A DNA stretch of 64,000 nt from Bermanella sp047621325 (GCA_047621325.1 JBLHLT010000008.1:106647-170646); one strand, 5' to 3'; shown: positions 53,373 to 62,865, numbered from the stretch's first letter. The notes: a model not told the origin generated them from the letters alone. A program made the numbers and translations.

Positions 53373-54113
53373 TTATTTTTCTCCACACACAATCAATGTG
53401 CCATCACTTCCACCTACCATGAGCTGAGCCATCACACCAGGGGTTGCCATGTTAAACACACGTAATGGCATTTTGTGATCTCGCGCCAGACAAATAGCCG
53501 TGAGATCCATCACTCCCAACTGACGCTCAAGTACTTCGTCGTAAGTTAGGGTCTCAAATTTAACCGCATCAGGGTTTTTCTTTGGATCAGCATCATACAC
53601 GCCATCTACATTTGTGGCTTTAAGTACAATATCTGCTTCGATTTCAATACCACGTAAACACGCAGCCGAATCGGTTGTAAAAAATGGATTACCAGTGCCT
53701 GCTGCAAAAATTACAACATCACCTGTACTTAGATGACGAATAGCACGGCGACGATCATAATGCTCAACAATTCCACTCATAGGAATAGCAGACATAACGC
53801 GTGACTTAATATTGCTACGCTCAAGCGCATCGCGCATCGCCAAGGCATTCATCACTGTCGCCAGCATACCCATATGGTCACCAGTAACACGGTCTAAACC
53901 AGCTTGGCTCAAAGCAGCACCGCGGAATAAATTACCGCCGCCAATCACCAAACCCACCTGAACGCCAATTCCCACCAGCTGCCCGACCTCTAACGCCATG
54001 CGATCCAGCACTTTGGGATCTATACCAAAGTTTTGCTCACCTTGAAGCGCTTCGCCGCTTAACTTCAAAAGAATGCGTTTATATTTAGGGCTACGATTAT
54101 CTGCCGGGGGCAT
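53373..54113 (-). CDS. pyrH: uridylate kinase
   Basis: 246 residues, hexameric amino acid kinase fold. Phosphorylates UMP to UDP. LLKLSGEALQG, LVIGGGNLFRG, DHMGMLATVMNALA, FAAGTGNPFFTTDSAA and ATNVDGVYDADP are all characteristic. Separated from tsf by 202 bases that contain a hairpin. The GAGGTG site is 5 bases before the ATG. Confidence 0.96.
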   Translation of the reverse strand: MPPADNRSPKYKRILLKLSGEALQGEQNFGIDPKVLDRMALEVGQLVGIGVQVGLVIGGGNLFRGAALSQAGLDRVTGDHMGMLATVMNALAMRDALERSNIKSRVMSAIPMSGIVEHYDRRRAIRHLSTGDVVIFAAGTGNPFFTTDSAACLRGIEIEADIVLKATNVDGVYDADPKKNPDAVKFETLTYDEVLERQLGVMDLTAICLARDHKMPLRVFNMATPGVMAQLMVGGSDGTLIVCGEK

Positions 54114-54258
54114 AGGTCACCTCATGTATGCAATACTATAGCCAAAGGTTTATAGCATAAACCCTGACCTCTCACTGCAAAACCCCGGTTCTGTCAGAGT
54201 TATCTTTCGAAATCACTCAATTCAGTTCACCAGGGCTTCTCAAATAACCTTTACACAA

Positions 54259-54289
54259 ATGCCGAGTAAGGGAAAACCCAACTCGGCAT
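54259..54289 (-). terminator. tsf-pyrH hairpin, terminator or attenuator
   Basis: ATGCCGAGT / ACTCGGCAT, 9-bp stem whose loop holds an inner GGG-AAAA-CCC pairing. On the minus strand only a short T-rich tail follows (ATTTGTGT), so partial termination is likely, lowering pyrH expression relative to tsf. Confidence 0.55.
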
Positions 54290-54315
54290 CTTAAGAGCTG
54301 TAACAGCCCTAACGC

Positions 54316-55161
54316 TTAGCCTTTAAGCTGAGCAGCAACTTCTGCAGCGAAATCAGTTTCATCTTTCTCGATGCCTTCACCCACTTCGATACGAACAAAG
54401 CTAACTACTTCAGCACCAGCTGCTTTAGCCAGTTTTGCAATCGTCAACTCAGGGTTCTTAACAAATGGTTGCTCTAGTAAGCTGTTTTCTTTAAGGAATT
54501 TCTGGATACGACCACCCATCATTTTCTCAACGATTTCAGCAGGCTTACCTTCCATATCAGGCTGAGCTTTGATGATTTCTTTCTCTGCTTCAACAACTTC
54601 AGCAGGCATATCCGTTGGTGCCAATACGCGAGGATTAACCGCTGTAACATGCATTGCGATGTCACGTGCTAACTCTTCAGTACCACCTTTCAAAGAAACA
54701 ATAGCAGCAAGACGGTTATTAGAGTGAACATAGCCAGCAACCATCTCACCTTCTACAAGTTCAGCGCGACGAGGAGAGATGTTTTCACCAATTTTTTGAA
54801 CCAAAGCTTCACGCTCAGACTCAAGAACACCGACAACCGCCGTATTCTTAGCTTCAAACGCAACGTCAGCTACTTTAGCAGCAAACGCTAAAAAATCGCC
54901 GTTTTTAGCAGCGAAGTCAGTTTCAGAGTTAACTTCAACCAAAATTGCGCCAGAGTTATCAGCCGCTGTTTTAATAACAACAACACCTTCAGCAGCCGTA
55001 CGGCCTGCTTTTTTAGCAGCCTTAAGGCCAGAGTTCTTACGCATCTCTTCAATGGCAAGATCGATATCGCCATTAGCTTCTTGAAGTGCTTTTTTACACT
55101 CCATCATGCCAAGACCAGTACGCTCACGTAATTCTTTAACTAATTTTGCAGATACTGCCAT
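54316..55161 (-). CDS. tsf: translation elongation factor Ts
   Basis: 281 residues from ATG 55161 (AGG eight bases upstream); two earlier in-frame ATGs are ignored. Exchanges GDP for GTP on EF-Tu. N-terminal UBA-like module VKELRERTGLGMMECKKAL, then core domains with VEVNSETDFAAKN and HVTAVNPRVL. It follows rpsB through an attenuator hairpin. Confidence 0.96.
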   Translation of the reverse strand: MAVSAKLVKELRERTGLGMMECKKALQEANGDIDLAIEEMRKNSGLKAAKKAGRTAAEGVVVIKTAADNSGAILVEVNSETDFAAKNGDFLAFAAKVADVAFEAKNTAVVGVLESEREALVQKIGENISPRRAELVEGEMVAGYVHSNNRLAAIVSLKGGTEELARDIAMHVTAVNPRVLAPTDMPAEVVEAEKEIIKAQPDMEGKPAEIVEKMMGGRIQKFLKENSLLEQPFVKNPELTIAKLAKAAGAEVVSFVRIEVGEGIEKDETDFAAEVAAQLKG

Positions 55162-55198
55162 AGTCATCACCTAAATTTATCTAATCAAAAATCTTTTT

Positions 55199-55223
55199 AA
55201 AAAAAGGGGGGCAAGCCCCCTTT
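55199..55223 (-). terminator. rpsB-tsf intergenic attenuator/terminator
   Basis: GC-rich hairpin (six G, a tight CAAG turn, five C) which on the minus strand is followed by seven T. It lies between rpsB and tsf and should cause partial termination, giving more S2 message than EF-Ts message. Confidence 0.8.
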
Positions 55224-55251
55224 CTTATATTCCAGCGTAATATTCTAAATA

Positions 55252-55989
55252 TTACTCAGCTGCTGGTGCTTCTTCTGCTTTAGCAGGTGCCGCGGCAGCT
55301 TGACCAGACTCAGTCTTGCCTTCGATACATGCATCAGCAACAGCAGAAGTGAAGATTTCGATTGCACGAATCGCATCATCGTTACCAGGAATAACGTAAT
55401 CAACGCCATCCGGGTTACTGTTAGTATCCACAATACCAATTACTGGGATACCTAGCTTGTTCGCTTCTTGAATAGCAATACGCTCGTGATCAACGTCGAT
55501 AACGAAGATCGCATCAGGTAAGCCACCCATGTTTTTAATACCACCAATAGAACGCTCTAGCTTTTCCATTTCACGGGTACGCATTAGGGCTTCTTTTTTG
55601 GTCAACTGTTCAAAAGTACCATCTTTCTTTTGAGCTTCAAGATCAGCAAGACGCTTAATAGATTGACGAATAGTTTTGTAGTTAGTCAACATGCCACCTA
55701 ACCAACGGTGTGCTACGAAAGGCATGTTTGCACGAGCCGCTTGCTCAATAATTACTTTAGAAGCAGCACGCTTAGTACCCACGAAAAGAACGTGGTTATT
55801 TTTAGCAGTCAGACCCTTAACAACATTCAACGCTTCGTTGAATGCAGGCACTGTGTGCTCAAGGTTGATGATATGGATTTTGTTACGCGCGCCAAAAATG
55901 TATTTGCCCATTTTTGGATTCCAGTAGCGAGTCTGGTGACCAAAATGAACGCCTGCCTTTAGCAGTTCACGCATTGTTACTTGTGCCAT
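55252..55989 (-). CDS. rpsB: 30S ribosomal protein S2
   Basis: 245 residues. MRELLKAGVHFGHQTRYWNP at the start, VLFVGTKRAA, HRWLGGMLTNYKTI, LPDAIFVIDVDHE and GIVDTNSNPDGVDYVIPGNDD are typical S2 blocks. The C-terminus ends in an Ala/Glu-rich tail (APAKAEEAPAAE) longer than in E. coli. Preceded by a leader of about 150 bases, the region through which S2 represses its own operon in enterobacteria. Confidence 0.97.
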   Translation of the reverse strand: MAQVTMRELLKAGVHFGHQTRYWNPKMGKYIFGARNKIHIINLEHTVPAFNEALNVVKGLTAKNNHVLFVGTKRAASKVIIEQAARANMPFVAHRWLGGMLTNYKTIRQSIKRLADLEAQKKDGTFEQLTKKEALMRTREMEKLERSIGGIKNMGGLPDAIFVIDVDHERIAIQEANKLGIPVIGIVDTNSNPDGVDYVIPGNDDAIRAIEIFTSAVADACIEGKTESGQAAAAPAKAEEAPAAE

Positions 55990-56139
55990 GATATAGATAC
56001 CTATTTATAGGGTTAGGCCTCCATGTATCCCATTGTCCAATCTTAGGCATTTGACTGCCAAGACACCCAGAACGATGTGTCGATACATGTGCGGATTTAT
56101 GTAATGTTTACACCTCTTAACGGCACGAGACCGAGAAGA

Positions 56140-56160
56140 GCGCGCGCTTTATACCATATT
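56140..56160 (-). promoter_or_regulatory. probable rpsB promoter with GC-rich discriminator
   Basis: On the minus strand TGGTATAAA (extended -10) is followed immediately by GCGCGCGC. A GC-rich discriminator is typical of promoters shut down by ppGpp/DksA, as for ribosomal protein operons. No good -35 is seen 17 bases upstream, in line with an extended -10 type. Gives a leader of about 150 bases. Confidence 0.55.
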
Positions 56161-56283
56161 TCAACCCCAAATGGGAAGAAATAATGGTAATTTAAAGCTT
56201 GTTTGAACGTTGCAAGTTATTCATCTATTGCCCATAAGTGCGTACAATAGCGGGCTAAATTTATTAAGAGCGAACATCTTCCC

Positions 56284-57072
56284 ATGGCAGTGACCATCAA
56301 GACTCCAGAAGAAATCGAAAAAATGCGCGTAGCTGGCCGCTTAGCTGCTGAAGTACTGGAAATGATTGGCGAATACGTTAAGCCAGGTGTGACGACTGGC
56401 GAGCTAGATCGAATTTGCCACGATTACATCGTCAACCAGCAACAAGCCATCCCTGCGCCACTGAACTATGGTAACCCTCCGTTCCCTAAGTCTATTTGCA
56501 CATCGGTTAACCATGTAATTTGCCACGGTATTCCAAGCGACGACAAGGTACTTAAAAAAGGTGATAGCGTAAACATCGACGTGACAGTTATAAAAGATGG
56601 CTATCACGGCGACACCAGCAAGATGTTTTTTGTAGGTGAACCAAAACCCGCCGACCAGCGCCTAGTCGATATCACTCAAGAATGCATGTACAAAGGCATG
56701 GCCTTGGTTAAACCAGGTGCTCAGTTGGGCGATATAGGACATGTCATTCAGCAACATGCTGAGGCCAACTATTACACCGTTGTTCGTGAATACTGTGGCC
56801 ACGGCATCGGCAAAGGCTTTCATGAAGAACCACAAGTTATGCACTATGGTCGACCTGGCACTGGCATGGCCCTTAAAGAAGGCATGTGTTTCACCATTGA
56901 ACCTATGATCAACCAAGGCAAGCCTCAAAGTAAGCTTTTAGGCGATCAATGGACCGTCATCACCAAAGACCGCAAGTTAAGCGCTCAGTGGGAGCACACT
57001 TGCCTAGTCACCAAAGACGGCATCGAAGTATTGACCCGCCGCAAAGAAGAAGTGTTTCCTTGGGAGCAATAA
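56284..57072 (+). CDS. map: methionine aminopeptidase, type I
   Basis: 262 residues. Removes the initiator methionine. Metal ligands visible in INIDVTVIKDGYHGD (Asp), DTSKMF (Asp), GHGIGKGFHEEP (His), FTIEPM (Glu) and WEHT (Glu). Divergent from rpsB across 294 bases and 2 bases ahead of glnD, the usual gammaproteobacterial order. Confidence 0.96.
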   Translation: MAVTIKTPEEIEKMRVAGRLAAEVLEMIGEYVKPGVTTGELDRICHDYIVNQQQAIPAPLNYGNPPFPKSICTSVNHVICHGIPSDDKVLKKGDSVNIDVTVIKDGYHGDTSKMFFVGEPKPADQRLVDITQECMYKGMALVKPGAQLGDIGHVIQQHAEANYYTVVREYCGHGIGKGFHEEPQVMHYGRPGTGMALKEGMCFTIEPMINQGKPQSKLLGDQWTVITKDRKLSAQWEHTCLVTKDGIEVLTRRKEEVFPWEQ

Positions 57073-57074
57073 TC

Positions 57075-59765
57075 ATGGATCAGGGCTTTCTAACACAGAT
57101 ATTCGACGAAGCTTCGTTTAGCCAGGCTCTTGCCGATGGCAAGCCCTCCATTCCTCTTTTCAAAGAGGCCATCCGCCACAGCCAAACTGTGATGGATGGG
57201 CATTTCAGAAGTACCCTTGATGCCGTTACGCTTGTTCATGCGCGCTCATGGTTTATGGACCAACTACTTAAACAAGCATGGCTTCAGTTTTTCCCAGAAA
57301 AAGCAAATAACATAGCATTACTGGCAGTCGGCGGTTACGGTCGTGGTGAGCTTCACCCTAAAAGTGACATCGACATTCTGTTACTCAATCAAGACGAAGA
57401 AGCTTTCAGCGCCAACAGCGACGCCATGCAACGCTTCATCACATTTATGTGGGACATCAAACTCGATGTGGGCCATGGTGTACGTACCATTGATGACTGT
57501 AAAAATGAAGCCGCCAAAGACTTAACCATCGCCACCAATTTAATGGAAACACGCACCCTCATAGGCACTGATAACCTACGTGCAACCATGCGTGAAATTA
57601 CCGGACCAAAAAACATCTGGCCAAGTGATGAATTTTTCCAAGCAAAATGGCAAGAACAAGAAGAGCGCCACGATAAGCATCACGACACAGACTACAACCT
57701 TGAACCTAATATCAAAAAAGGCCAAGGCGGGTTACGCGACATACACACTGTTGTCTGGGTACTGGATCGTCACTTTGGTAGCAATGAATTAGAAAACCTT
57801 ACCAAGCAAGGTATTCTCACCGATTTTGAATACGGTATGTTGCATCGTTGCCGCGACTTTCTTTGGCAAATTCGCTACGCGCTGCACATGGTAACTGGCC
57901 GCGAAGAAGACCAATTACTTTTCGATTTCCAAAAAGAAATCGCTGATATTCTCGGTTTCAAAGATGACCCAGAGCAATTAGCCGTCGAACAAATGATGCA
58001 TCAATATTATCGCTATAGCTTGGCACTAAACGAGCTAAACGATTTACTTATGCTTCTCTTTAAAGAACTGATTATCGACAGCCAGCACCCAGCCGTTATC
58101 ACACCGATTAATGAATATTTTCAACGTAATAATGATTACCTTGAAGCTACGGACATTGATCTATTTACACATACACCAAATGCCATGTTGGAAGTGTTTT
58201 ATTATTTAGCCAGTGACAGTAGCTTAAAGGGGGTGCGCGCCGGCACCATTCGAGCCCTACGTGACAGCCGACACTTAATAGATGAAGACTACCGGACACA
58301 CCCAGATAACGTGCGCACGTTTATGGCCATCATGCGCAGCAATGACCACGTTACCCGCGAACTAGAACGCATGCTTAATTATGGCATTCTAGGCCAATAT
58401 ATTCCTGAGTTCGGCGCTATTATTGGCCATATGCAACACGATTTATTTCACAGCTATACGGTCGATCAACACAGCTTACGTGCCATTAAGTTTATTCGCA
58501 GGCTTCGTTACGGTGTTGAAAAAGATCTTTTCCCACTGGCCAGTAAACTTATTCATAACATTTCAAAAAAAGAAATCTTATACCTTGCTGCGTTGTTACA
58601 TGACATTGGCAAAGTATTGCCAGGTGACCATGAAATTACTGGTGCTGAGATTGCCGAGAATTTTTGCGCACAGCACGGCTTAAGCCAGAAAGATTCAGAC
58701 CTTGTGGTTTGGCTCATTCGTAACCACTTACTTTATTCGCAAACATCACAACGTCTTGACCTTGCCGACCCTGATGCAATACATCACTTTGCTACTCAAA
58801 TGGGTGACCGTCGCCATCTCGATTATTTATTTGTTTTTAGTGCCGCCGACATATATAGCACCAACAAAAAATTATGGACTGGCTGGCGCGCTGAACAAAT
58901 GCGCACACTCTATAGCGAGACACTGCACCTTATCCGTCGCGGCCTAGACACCCCGATTGACAAAGATGAATGGGTACAAGAAACGCAACAAGCGGTTATT
59001 GAACGCCTAAGTGAATACGGCTATCAAGAAGAAGATGTCTTTGAAATGTGGGCAAACCCCGGCGATGAATACTTTCTGCGTGAAAACGTCGATACCTTAG
59101 TGTGGCACGCCCTCGCCCTATTCAAACACAAAGACATAAACAAACCACTTGTTCTGATTGGAAACACAAGTGAAAAAGCACGTGAAGGCGCGACACAAAT
59201 TTTCATTCACATGAAAGATCAACCTCATTTATTTGCTGCTATGACAGCGGCATTAGATCAACTGCATTTAAATATTCAAGACGCGCGTATTATTACCTCG
59301 GCCAATAATAATGCCTTGGATACCTATATTGTATTGGATGAAAACGGTAAGCCCATTAGCGAAGCCATTCGTTTAGAAAAAATTCAACGCACATTAGAAG
59401 AAGCCCTCTCACACCCAGAAGAGTTTCCAAAACTTATACAACGTCGCACCTCTCGTCAGCTTAAGCAATTTGACTTTAAACCTATCGTCAATTTAAGTAA
59501 CGACCCATTTACCAAGCGCAGCTTGCTAGAGGTAATAGCTCCTGATCGCCCAGGTTTATTGGCCCGAATGGGAAGACTCTTCATGAAATATGAAATTTCT
59601 CTAGAGACCGCAAAAATTTTAACCGAAGGCGAAAAAATAGATGATATCTTTTATATAACCGACAAAAATGGCGAGCCTTTCAGTGACCCTAACTTCTGTC
59701 GAGAACTTCAAAGTGCGGTTATTGAAACATTAACGGAACAAGTCGAGCTACAAGCCACGCTTTAA
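57075..59765 (+). CDS. glnD: bifunctional uridylyltransferase/uridylyl-removing enzyme
   Basis: 896 residues from ATG 57075, which follows GGGAG by eight bases; the longer frame overlaps the map end. Senses glutamine and modifies PII proteins. Nucleotidyltransferase site GGYGRGELHPKSDIDILLL near 85-103, HD phosphohydrolase with LLHDIGKVLPGDHE near 505, and two ACT domains at about 705-780 and 820-896 (LEVIAPDRPGLLARMG). Ends at a terminator. No missing key residue seen. Confidence 0.95.
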   Translation: MDQGFLTQIFDEASFSQALADGKPSIPLFKEAIRHSQTVMDGHFRSTLDAVTLVHARSWFMDQLLKQAWLQFFPEKANNIALLAVGGYGRGELHPKSDIDILLLNQDEEAFSANSDAMQRFITFMWDIKLDVGHGVRTIDDCKNEAAKDLTIATNLMETRTLIGTDNLRATMREITGPKNIWPSDEFFQAKWQEQEERHDKHHDTDYNLEPNIKKGQGGLRDIHTVVWVLDRHFGSNELENLTKQGILTDFEYGMLHRCRDFLWQIRYALHMVTGREEDQLLFDFQKEIADILGFKDDPEQLAVEQMMHQYYRYSLALNELNDLLMLLFKELIIDSQHPAVITPINEYFQRNNDYLEATDIDLFTHTPNAMLEVFYYLASDSSLKGVRAGTIRALRDSRHLIDEDYRTHPDNVRTFMAIMRSNDHVTRELERMLNYGILGQYIPEFGAIIGHMQHDLFHSYTVDQHSLRAIKFIRRLRYGVEKDLFPLASKLIHNISKKEILYLAALLHDIGKVLPGDHEITGAEIAENFCAQHGLSQKDSDLVVWLIRNHLLYSQTSQRLDLADPDAIHHFATQMGDRRHLDYLFVFSAADIYSTNKKLWTGWRAEQMRTLYSETLHLIRRGLDTPIDKDEWVQETQQAVIERLSEYGYQEEDVFEMWANPGDEYFLRENVDTLVWHALALFKHKDINKPLVLIGNTSEKAREGATQIFIHMKDQPHLFAAMTAALDQLHLNIQDARIITSANNNALDTYIVLDENGKPISEAIRLEKIQRTLEEALSHPEEFPKLIQRRTSRQLKQFDFKPIVNLSNDPFTKRSLLEVIAPDRPGLLARMGRLFMKYEISLETAKILTEGEKIDDIFYITDKNGEPFSDPNFCRELQSAVIETLTEQVELQATL

Positions 59766-59780
59766 CTCATACCGTAGAAT

Positions 59781-59810
59781 AAAAAATCCCAGCAATAGCT
59801 GGGATTTTTT
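59781..59810 (+). terminator. intrinsic terminator after glnD
   Basis: AAAAAATCCCAGC / GCTGGGATTTTTT, 13-bp stem with an AATA loop and a T-tail, 15 bases after the glnD stop. Confidence 0.92.
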
Positions 59811-59883
59811 TGCTTACAAAAGAAAAGAGAAAGAGAATAACGAACGAGATTTAAAGATAATTAAACGCGGTATAAAGAGAAAT

Positions 59884-59960
59884 TGGTCGGGACAGTAGGA
59901 TTTGAACCTACGACCCCCAGCACCCCATGCTGGTGCGCTACCAGGCTGCGCTATGCCCCG
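59884..59960 (-). tRNA. tRNA-Pro (anticodon GGG)
   Basis: 77 bases including an encoded CCA. Acceptor CGGGGCA pairs with TGTCCCG (one G-U), discriminator A; anticodon stem CCAGC/GCTGG with loop ATGGGGT, reading anticodon GGG; T-arm GTAGGTTCAAATCCTAC. Reads CCC/CCU proline codons. Confidence 0.95.
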
Positions 59961-60074
59961 ACACCACTTACAAAACAAGCGTAAGTGGCAGGACTATATA
60001 CTAAGCAAATAATTTTGTGAAGGTTTTCACCTTACAAAAAAATCCTATATTACTTTCGTTTCTACGATTATAAA

Positions 60075-60614
60075 TCAAACAAATTGCTTAAATGGTGCAT
60101 CAACAGGTGTATTCGCTAAGTGGTTCGTAAAGTTACTCATTATTTTTTGCGACAATCCCAAAACAATTTCAAGCAACTGCTTTTTACCATAACCCGCTGC
60201 ATAAAATTTATTCAAGTCTTGCTCTGATAACACACCGCGCTGACGCACCATTGCCAATGTGGTATCACGCAGAGCCTCTAATTTTTCATCCGCGAGTGGC
60301 GTTTTATTACGCAGCGCATCAATGATGTTTTGATCTACTTTCATAGCATGTGCAATACCTGTATGAGCTGGCACACAGTAATGACAGTCATGTTCGATAT
60401 TAATCGATTGCCAAACAACGGTTAGCTCGCTGGCATTAAACGACGTTTGCTGGAACAACTCATGAGCTTGCTGATAACTATCCAGTAATTGAGGTGACTC
60501 AGCCATGACAGCATGTAGATTAGGCAACATGCCAAACGCCTTAACAGACTTCTCTAACAATGGTCTTGCCGCTTCTTGTGCCGTGTCTTGTGTATGCAAC
60601 GTAAAATCAGACAT
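60075..60614 (-). CDS. carboxymuconolactone decarboxylase/AhpD-like protein
   Basis: 179 residues from ATG 60614, about ten bases after GAGGA; an ATG nine bases earlier is too close to it. All-helical AhpD-type fold: NLHAVMAESPQLLDSYQQ, then the redox motif HDCHYCVPAHT (CxxC plus His) near residue 80. Such proteins act as small peroxidase partners or in stress responses. Divergent from a TetR regulator that probably controls it. Confidence 0.85.
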   Translation of the reverse strand: MSDFTLHTQDTAQEAARPLLEKSVKAFGMLPNLHAVMAESPQLLDSYQQAHELFQQTSFNASELTVVWQSINIEHDCHYCVPAHTGIAHAMKVDQNIIDALRNKTPLADEKLEALRDTTLAMVRQRGVLSEQDLNKFYAAGYGKKQLLEIVLGLSQKIMSNFTNHLANTPVDAPFKQFV

Positions 60615-60679
60615 ATTGAACATTTCCTCTAGAGGTTTAATTAGGTTTTACCCTAAGACAGGCGCTACCGTATTTGATT

Positions 60680-60695
60680 TTGAGCAACTGTTCAA
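60680..60695. promoter_or_regulatory. candidate TetR operator
   Basis: TTGAGCAACTGTTCAA, an imperfect 16-bp palindrome (12 of 16 positions symmetric) in the 93-base gap between the AhpD-like and TetR genes, 12 bases before the regulator's ATG. Function inferred from position. Confidence 0.35.
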
Positions 60696-60707
60696 AAGGT
60701 CTGTTCC

Positions 60708-61295
60708 ATGGCGAATACCAATAAGTTCAATCGAGATAATGTACTACACAAAGCTAGCCAGCTATTTTGGAGCAAAGGCTTCGCCGGTACTTCTATTCGG
60801 GATATTCAAGATACCGTCAACATGCGCCCTGGCAGCATATACGCGACGTTTGGTAGCAAAGAAGGCCTATATAAGGAATCGTTACTGAGCTATGTCCAAA
60901 GCATGGGACGAAAACTAGACACCTTTATCGAAAAAGCGAACAGCCCCATCGAAGGGCTTCAGCAATATGTGGAATACAACATCATAGAGGGAGCTAGCTG
61001 CCACCCTAGTGGTATTTGTATGCTGTACAAAGCCAGCGGGGAATTTAATGGGCAAAACCCGGTGTTATTCGAATACAGCCAAGCACTTATAAATAGTTTT
61101 GAGAAAAAAGTAACTCACGTATTTGCCGATGCAAAACAAGCGGGCTTCATCGCAAACGATTTCGATGAAGTGAATGCAGGCCAGCAATTTATTATTTTAT
61201 TCACTGGCCTTAGAAACTATTTTAACGGCCATAATCAACCTGAATTGGCCAAAAAGCTTATTGATAAGATGTTCACCCAACTACAAACTCAATAG
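60708..61295 (+). CDS. TetR family transcriptional regulator
   Basis: 195 residues. N-terminal HTH at about 8-55: VLHKASQLFWSKGFAGTSIRDI then MRPGSIYATFGSKEGLYKESL, the conserved TetR recognition helix and YATFGSKE turn. The helical C-terminal domain (EGASCHPSGICMLYK, GQQFIILFTGLRNYF) resembles AcuR/NemR-type regulators; two cysteines near residues 101-107 might sense electrophiles. Divergent from the AhpD-like gene. Confidence 0.88.
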   Translation: MANTNKFNRDNVLHKASQLFWSKGFAGTSIRDIQDTVNMRPGSIYATFGSKEGLYKESLLSYVQSMGRKLDTFIEKANSPIEGLQQYVEYNIIEGASCHPSGICMLYKASGEFNGQNPVLFEYSQALINSFEKKVTHVFADAKQAGFIANDFDEVNAGQQFIILFTGLRNYFNGHNQPELAKKLIDKMFTQLQTQ

Positions 61296-61309
61296 CTTAA
61301 ACCTTATTG

Positions 61310-62164
61310 CTAGTTACCACCAAAACCAAACATAGAGAAATCTGACTGATAAGGAATTTCCTTAGATTCACTTAGCTTAGCGGCGATTAAACTCAAATAG
61401 GTTTGCATTTTATGAGCCTCAAGATTGCTTTCATTAGGAATACTTGAGACAAATTTTGTCGCCCTAAGCATGCTTTTAACGCCTTGTGTTAACGAGTACT
61501 TTGCTCCCTCTAACAAAATTAATTCCTCACCCAAGTGCCAGTAAATATCTAAATTCGTAATTTGCATTGGGCTTAATGGCGGCACAAGAGGAACAATGTC
61601 TTTAGTCGTCACCACCCGCAACAGCGTTAAATGACTAAATGCATTGGCACCACCCACATTTGTCACCTTAGGCTGACCAAACGTAATAAGCTGACCTAGT
61701 GTATAACCTTCTTTTTGCAAATACATAGCCAGCAAGACCGCTGCTGCGCCACCTAAACTATGACCCGTCGTACGAATGGATTGCGCCTTATTAAGATACG
61801 GTTTGGCATCCTTTAAAATCGCTTCTGCGGCATTTGCGAAACCCTGGTGAGCCGCAATCCCTATTTTTTCATCTTGCTTCAGCTGAATATCTAAGTCGAC
61901 CAATGCATTTTGTAAATTGGCCGTTCCACGTACTGTTAAAAATTGTTCACCCCTGTGTGTCGATAAAAAATAGCTCACTTCAACACCCGGTAAAATCGCT
62001 TGACGTACAAGCTTATGCCCCATCGTGCTGAGTGCAGCCGAGGCATCGCCATCAACATACGCTAACGCTGACAGTTGCGCACTTTGCTCAATCGCCTGAA
62101 AACTCGGTAACGCAAAAGAAGGGGTCGAAAAAAACAAAGCCACTAAAAAAAATCGTAACAACAT
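61310..62164 (-). CDS. exported class 3 lipase family protein
   Basis: 284 residues. Signal peptide (LLRFFLVALFFSTPSFA), then an alpha/beta hydrolase of lipase class 3: LTVRGTANLQNALVDLD, nucleophile TTGHSLGGAAAVLLA (Ser near residue 135), ITFGQPKV, catalytic Asp in TTKDIVPLVP and His in LEAHKMQTYL near residue 252. Probably periplasmic or secreted acylglycerol hydrolase. Convergent with the TetR gene, 14 bases apart, with no terminator visible. Confidence 0.87.
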   Translation of the reverse strand: MLLRFFLVALFFSTPSFALPSFQAIEQSAQLSALAYVDGDASAALSTMGHKLVRQAILPGVEVSYFLSTHRGEQFLTVRGTANLQNALVDLDIQLKQDEKIGIAAHQGFANAAEAILKDAKPYLNKAQSIRTTGHSLGGAAAVLLAMYLQKEGYTLGQLITFGQPKVTNVGGANAFSHLTLLRVVTTKDIVPLVPPLSPMQITNLDIYWHLGEELILLEGAKYSLTQGVKSMLRATKFVSSIPNESNLEAHKMQTYLSLIAAKLSESKEIPYQSDFSMFGFGGN

Positions 62165-62272
62165 AAAAGCTCTCTAAAAAGTAAATGAATGACAATAAGA
62201 TCAATGCTTGGCGGATGATACCAATGACTAAATGCCTGTCTATGTCATACTGCCATTTTAATAGGAATAAAT

Positions 62273-62854
62273 ATGAATATTTGTATTGTTAGTGCCAGCA
62301 CCCGTGAACACGCTGCATCTAAACAGGCAGCCCTCTACATTCAGGGCCAGTTACACGCACTTAAGGCCGATAGTGACACCAGTATACTGGATTTACATGC
62401 TGCCAACCTCCCCCTTTGGCAAGAAGGGGCTGTCGCTGACTCAAGCATTGAACAGCAACTGCAACAAGCCGACGGCTACGTATTTGTCGTACCCGAATGG
62501 CACGGCATGGTGCCGCCTGCATTTAAGAATATCTTCTTTTACTTTAATGCCTGCTTTGCACATAAACCGGTTTATATTGTCAGCGTCAGCGCTGGCACCG
62601 GTGGGCGCTACCCAATTAGTGAACTACGAATGAGCAGCTATAAAAACAGTTTTATTAATTATATTCCGGTAAGCACTGTGGTTGATCACGTCAACGACAC
62701 GATAGATGCCCAAGGTAATTTCATTGCACAAAGTGATTTTATCGCACAGCGTATTGATGAAGGTTTACAATTTTTACTGCAATACAGTGTGGCACTTTCA
62801 CACGTTCGTGAAAGCGCCATATTCAAAGAGAAACGCTTCAAGAACGGTTTATAA
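62273..62854 (+). CDS. NADPH-dependent FMN reductase family protein
   Basis: 193 residues, flavodoxin-like fold. ICIVSASTREHAASKQAA forms the FMN phosphate loop, VFVVPEWHGMVPPAFKNI is the typical YNxxxPxxLKN-type site, and SVSAGTGGRYP the second flavin loop. Cytoplasmic oxidoreductase for quinones, azo compounds or flavin. AGGA is nine bases before the ATG. Confidence 0.85.
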   Translation: MNICIVSASTREHAASKQAALYIQGQLHALKADSDTSILDLHAANLPLWQEGAVADSSIEQQLQQADGYVFVVPEWHGMVPPAFKNIFFYFNACFAHKPVYIVSVSAGTGGRYPISELRMSSYKNSFINYIPVSTVVDHVNDTIDAQGNFIAQSDFIAQRIDEGLQFLLQYSVALSHVRESAIFKEKRFKNGL

Positions 62855-62865
62855 ACTAGCGTTTT

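Noticed and set aside
56949..57074. Longer N-terminus for glnD
   Set aside because: It reads the map coding end in another frame; ATG 57075 has a good ribosome site and the family's usual start.
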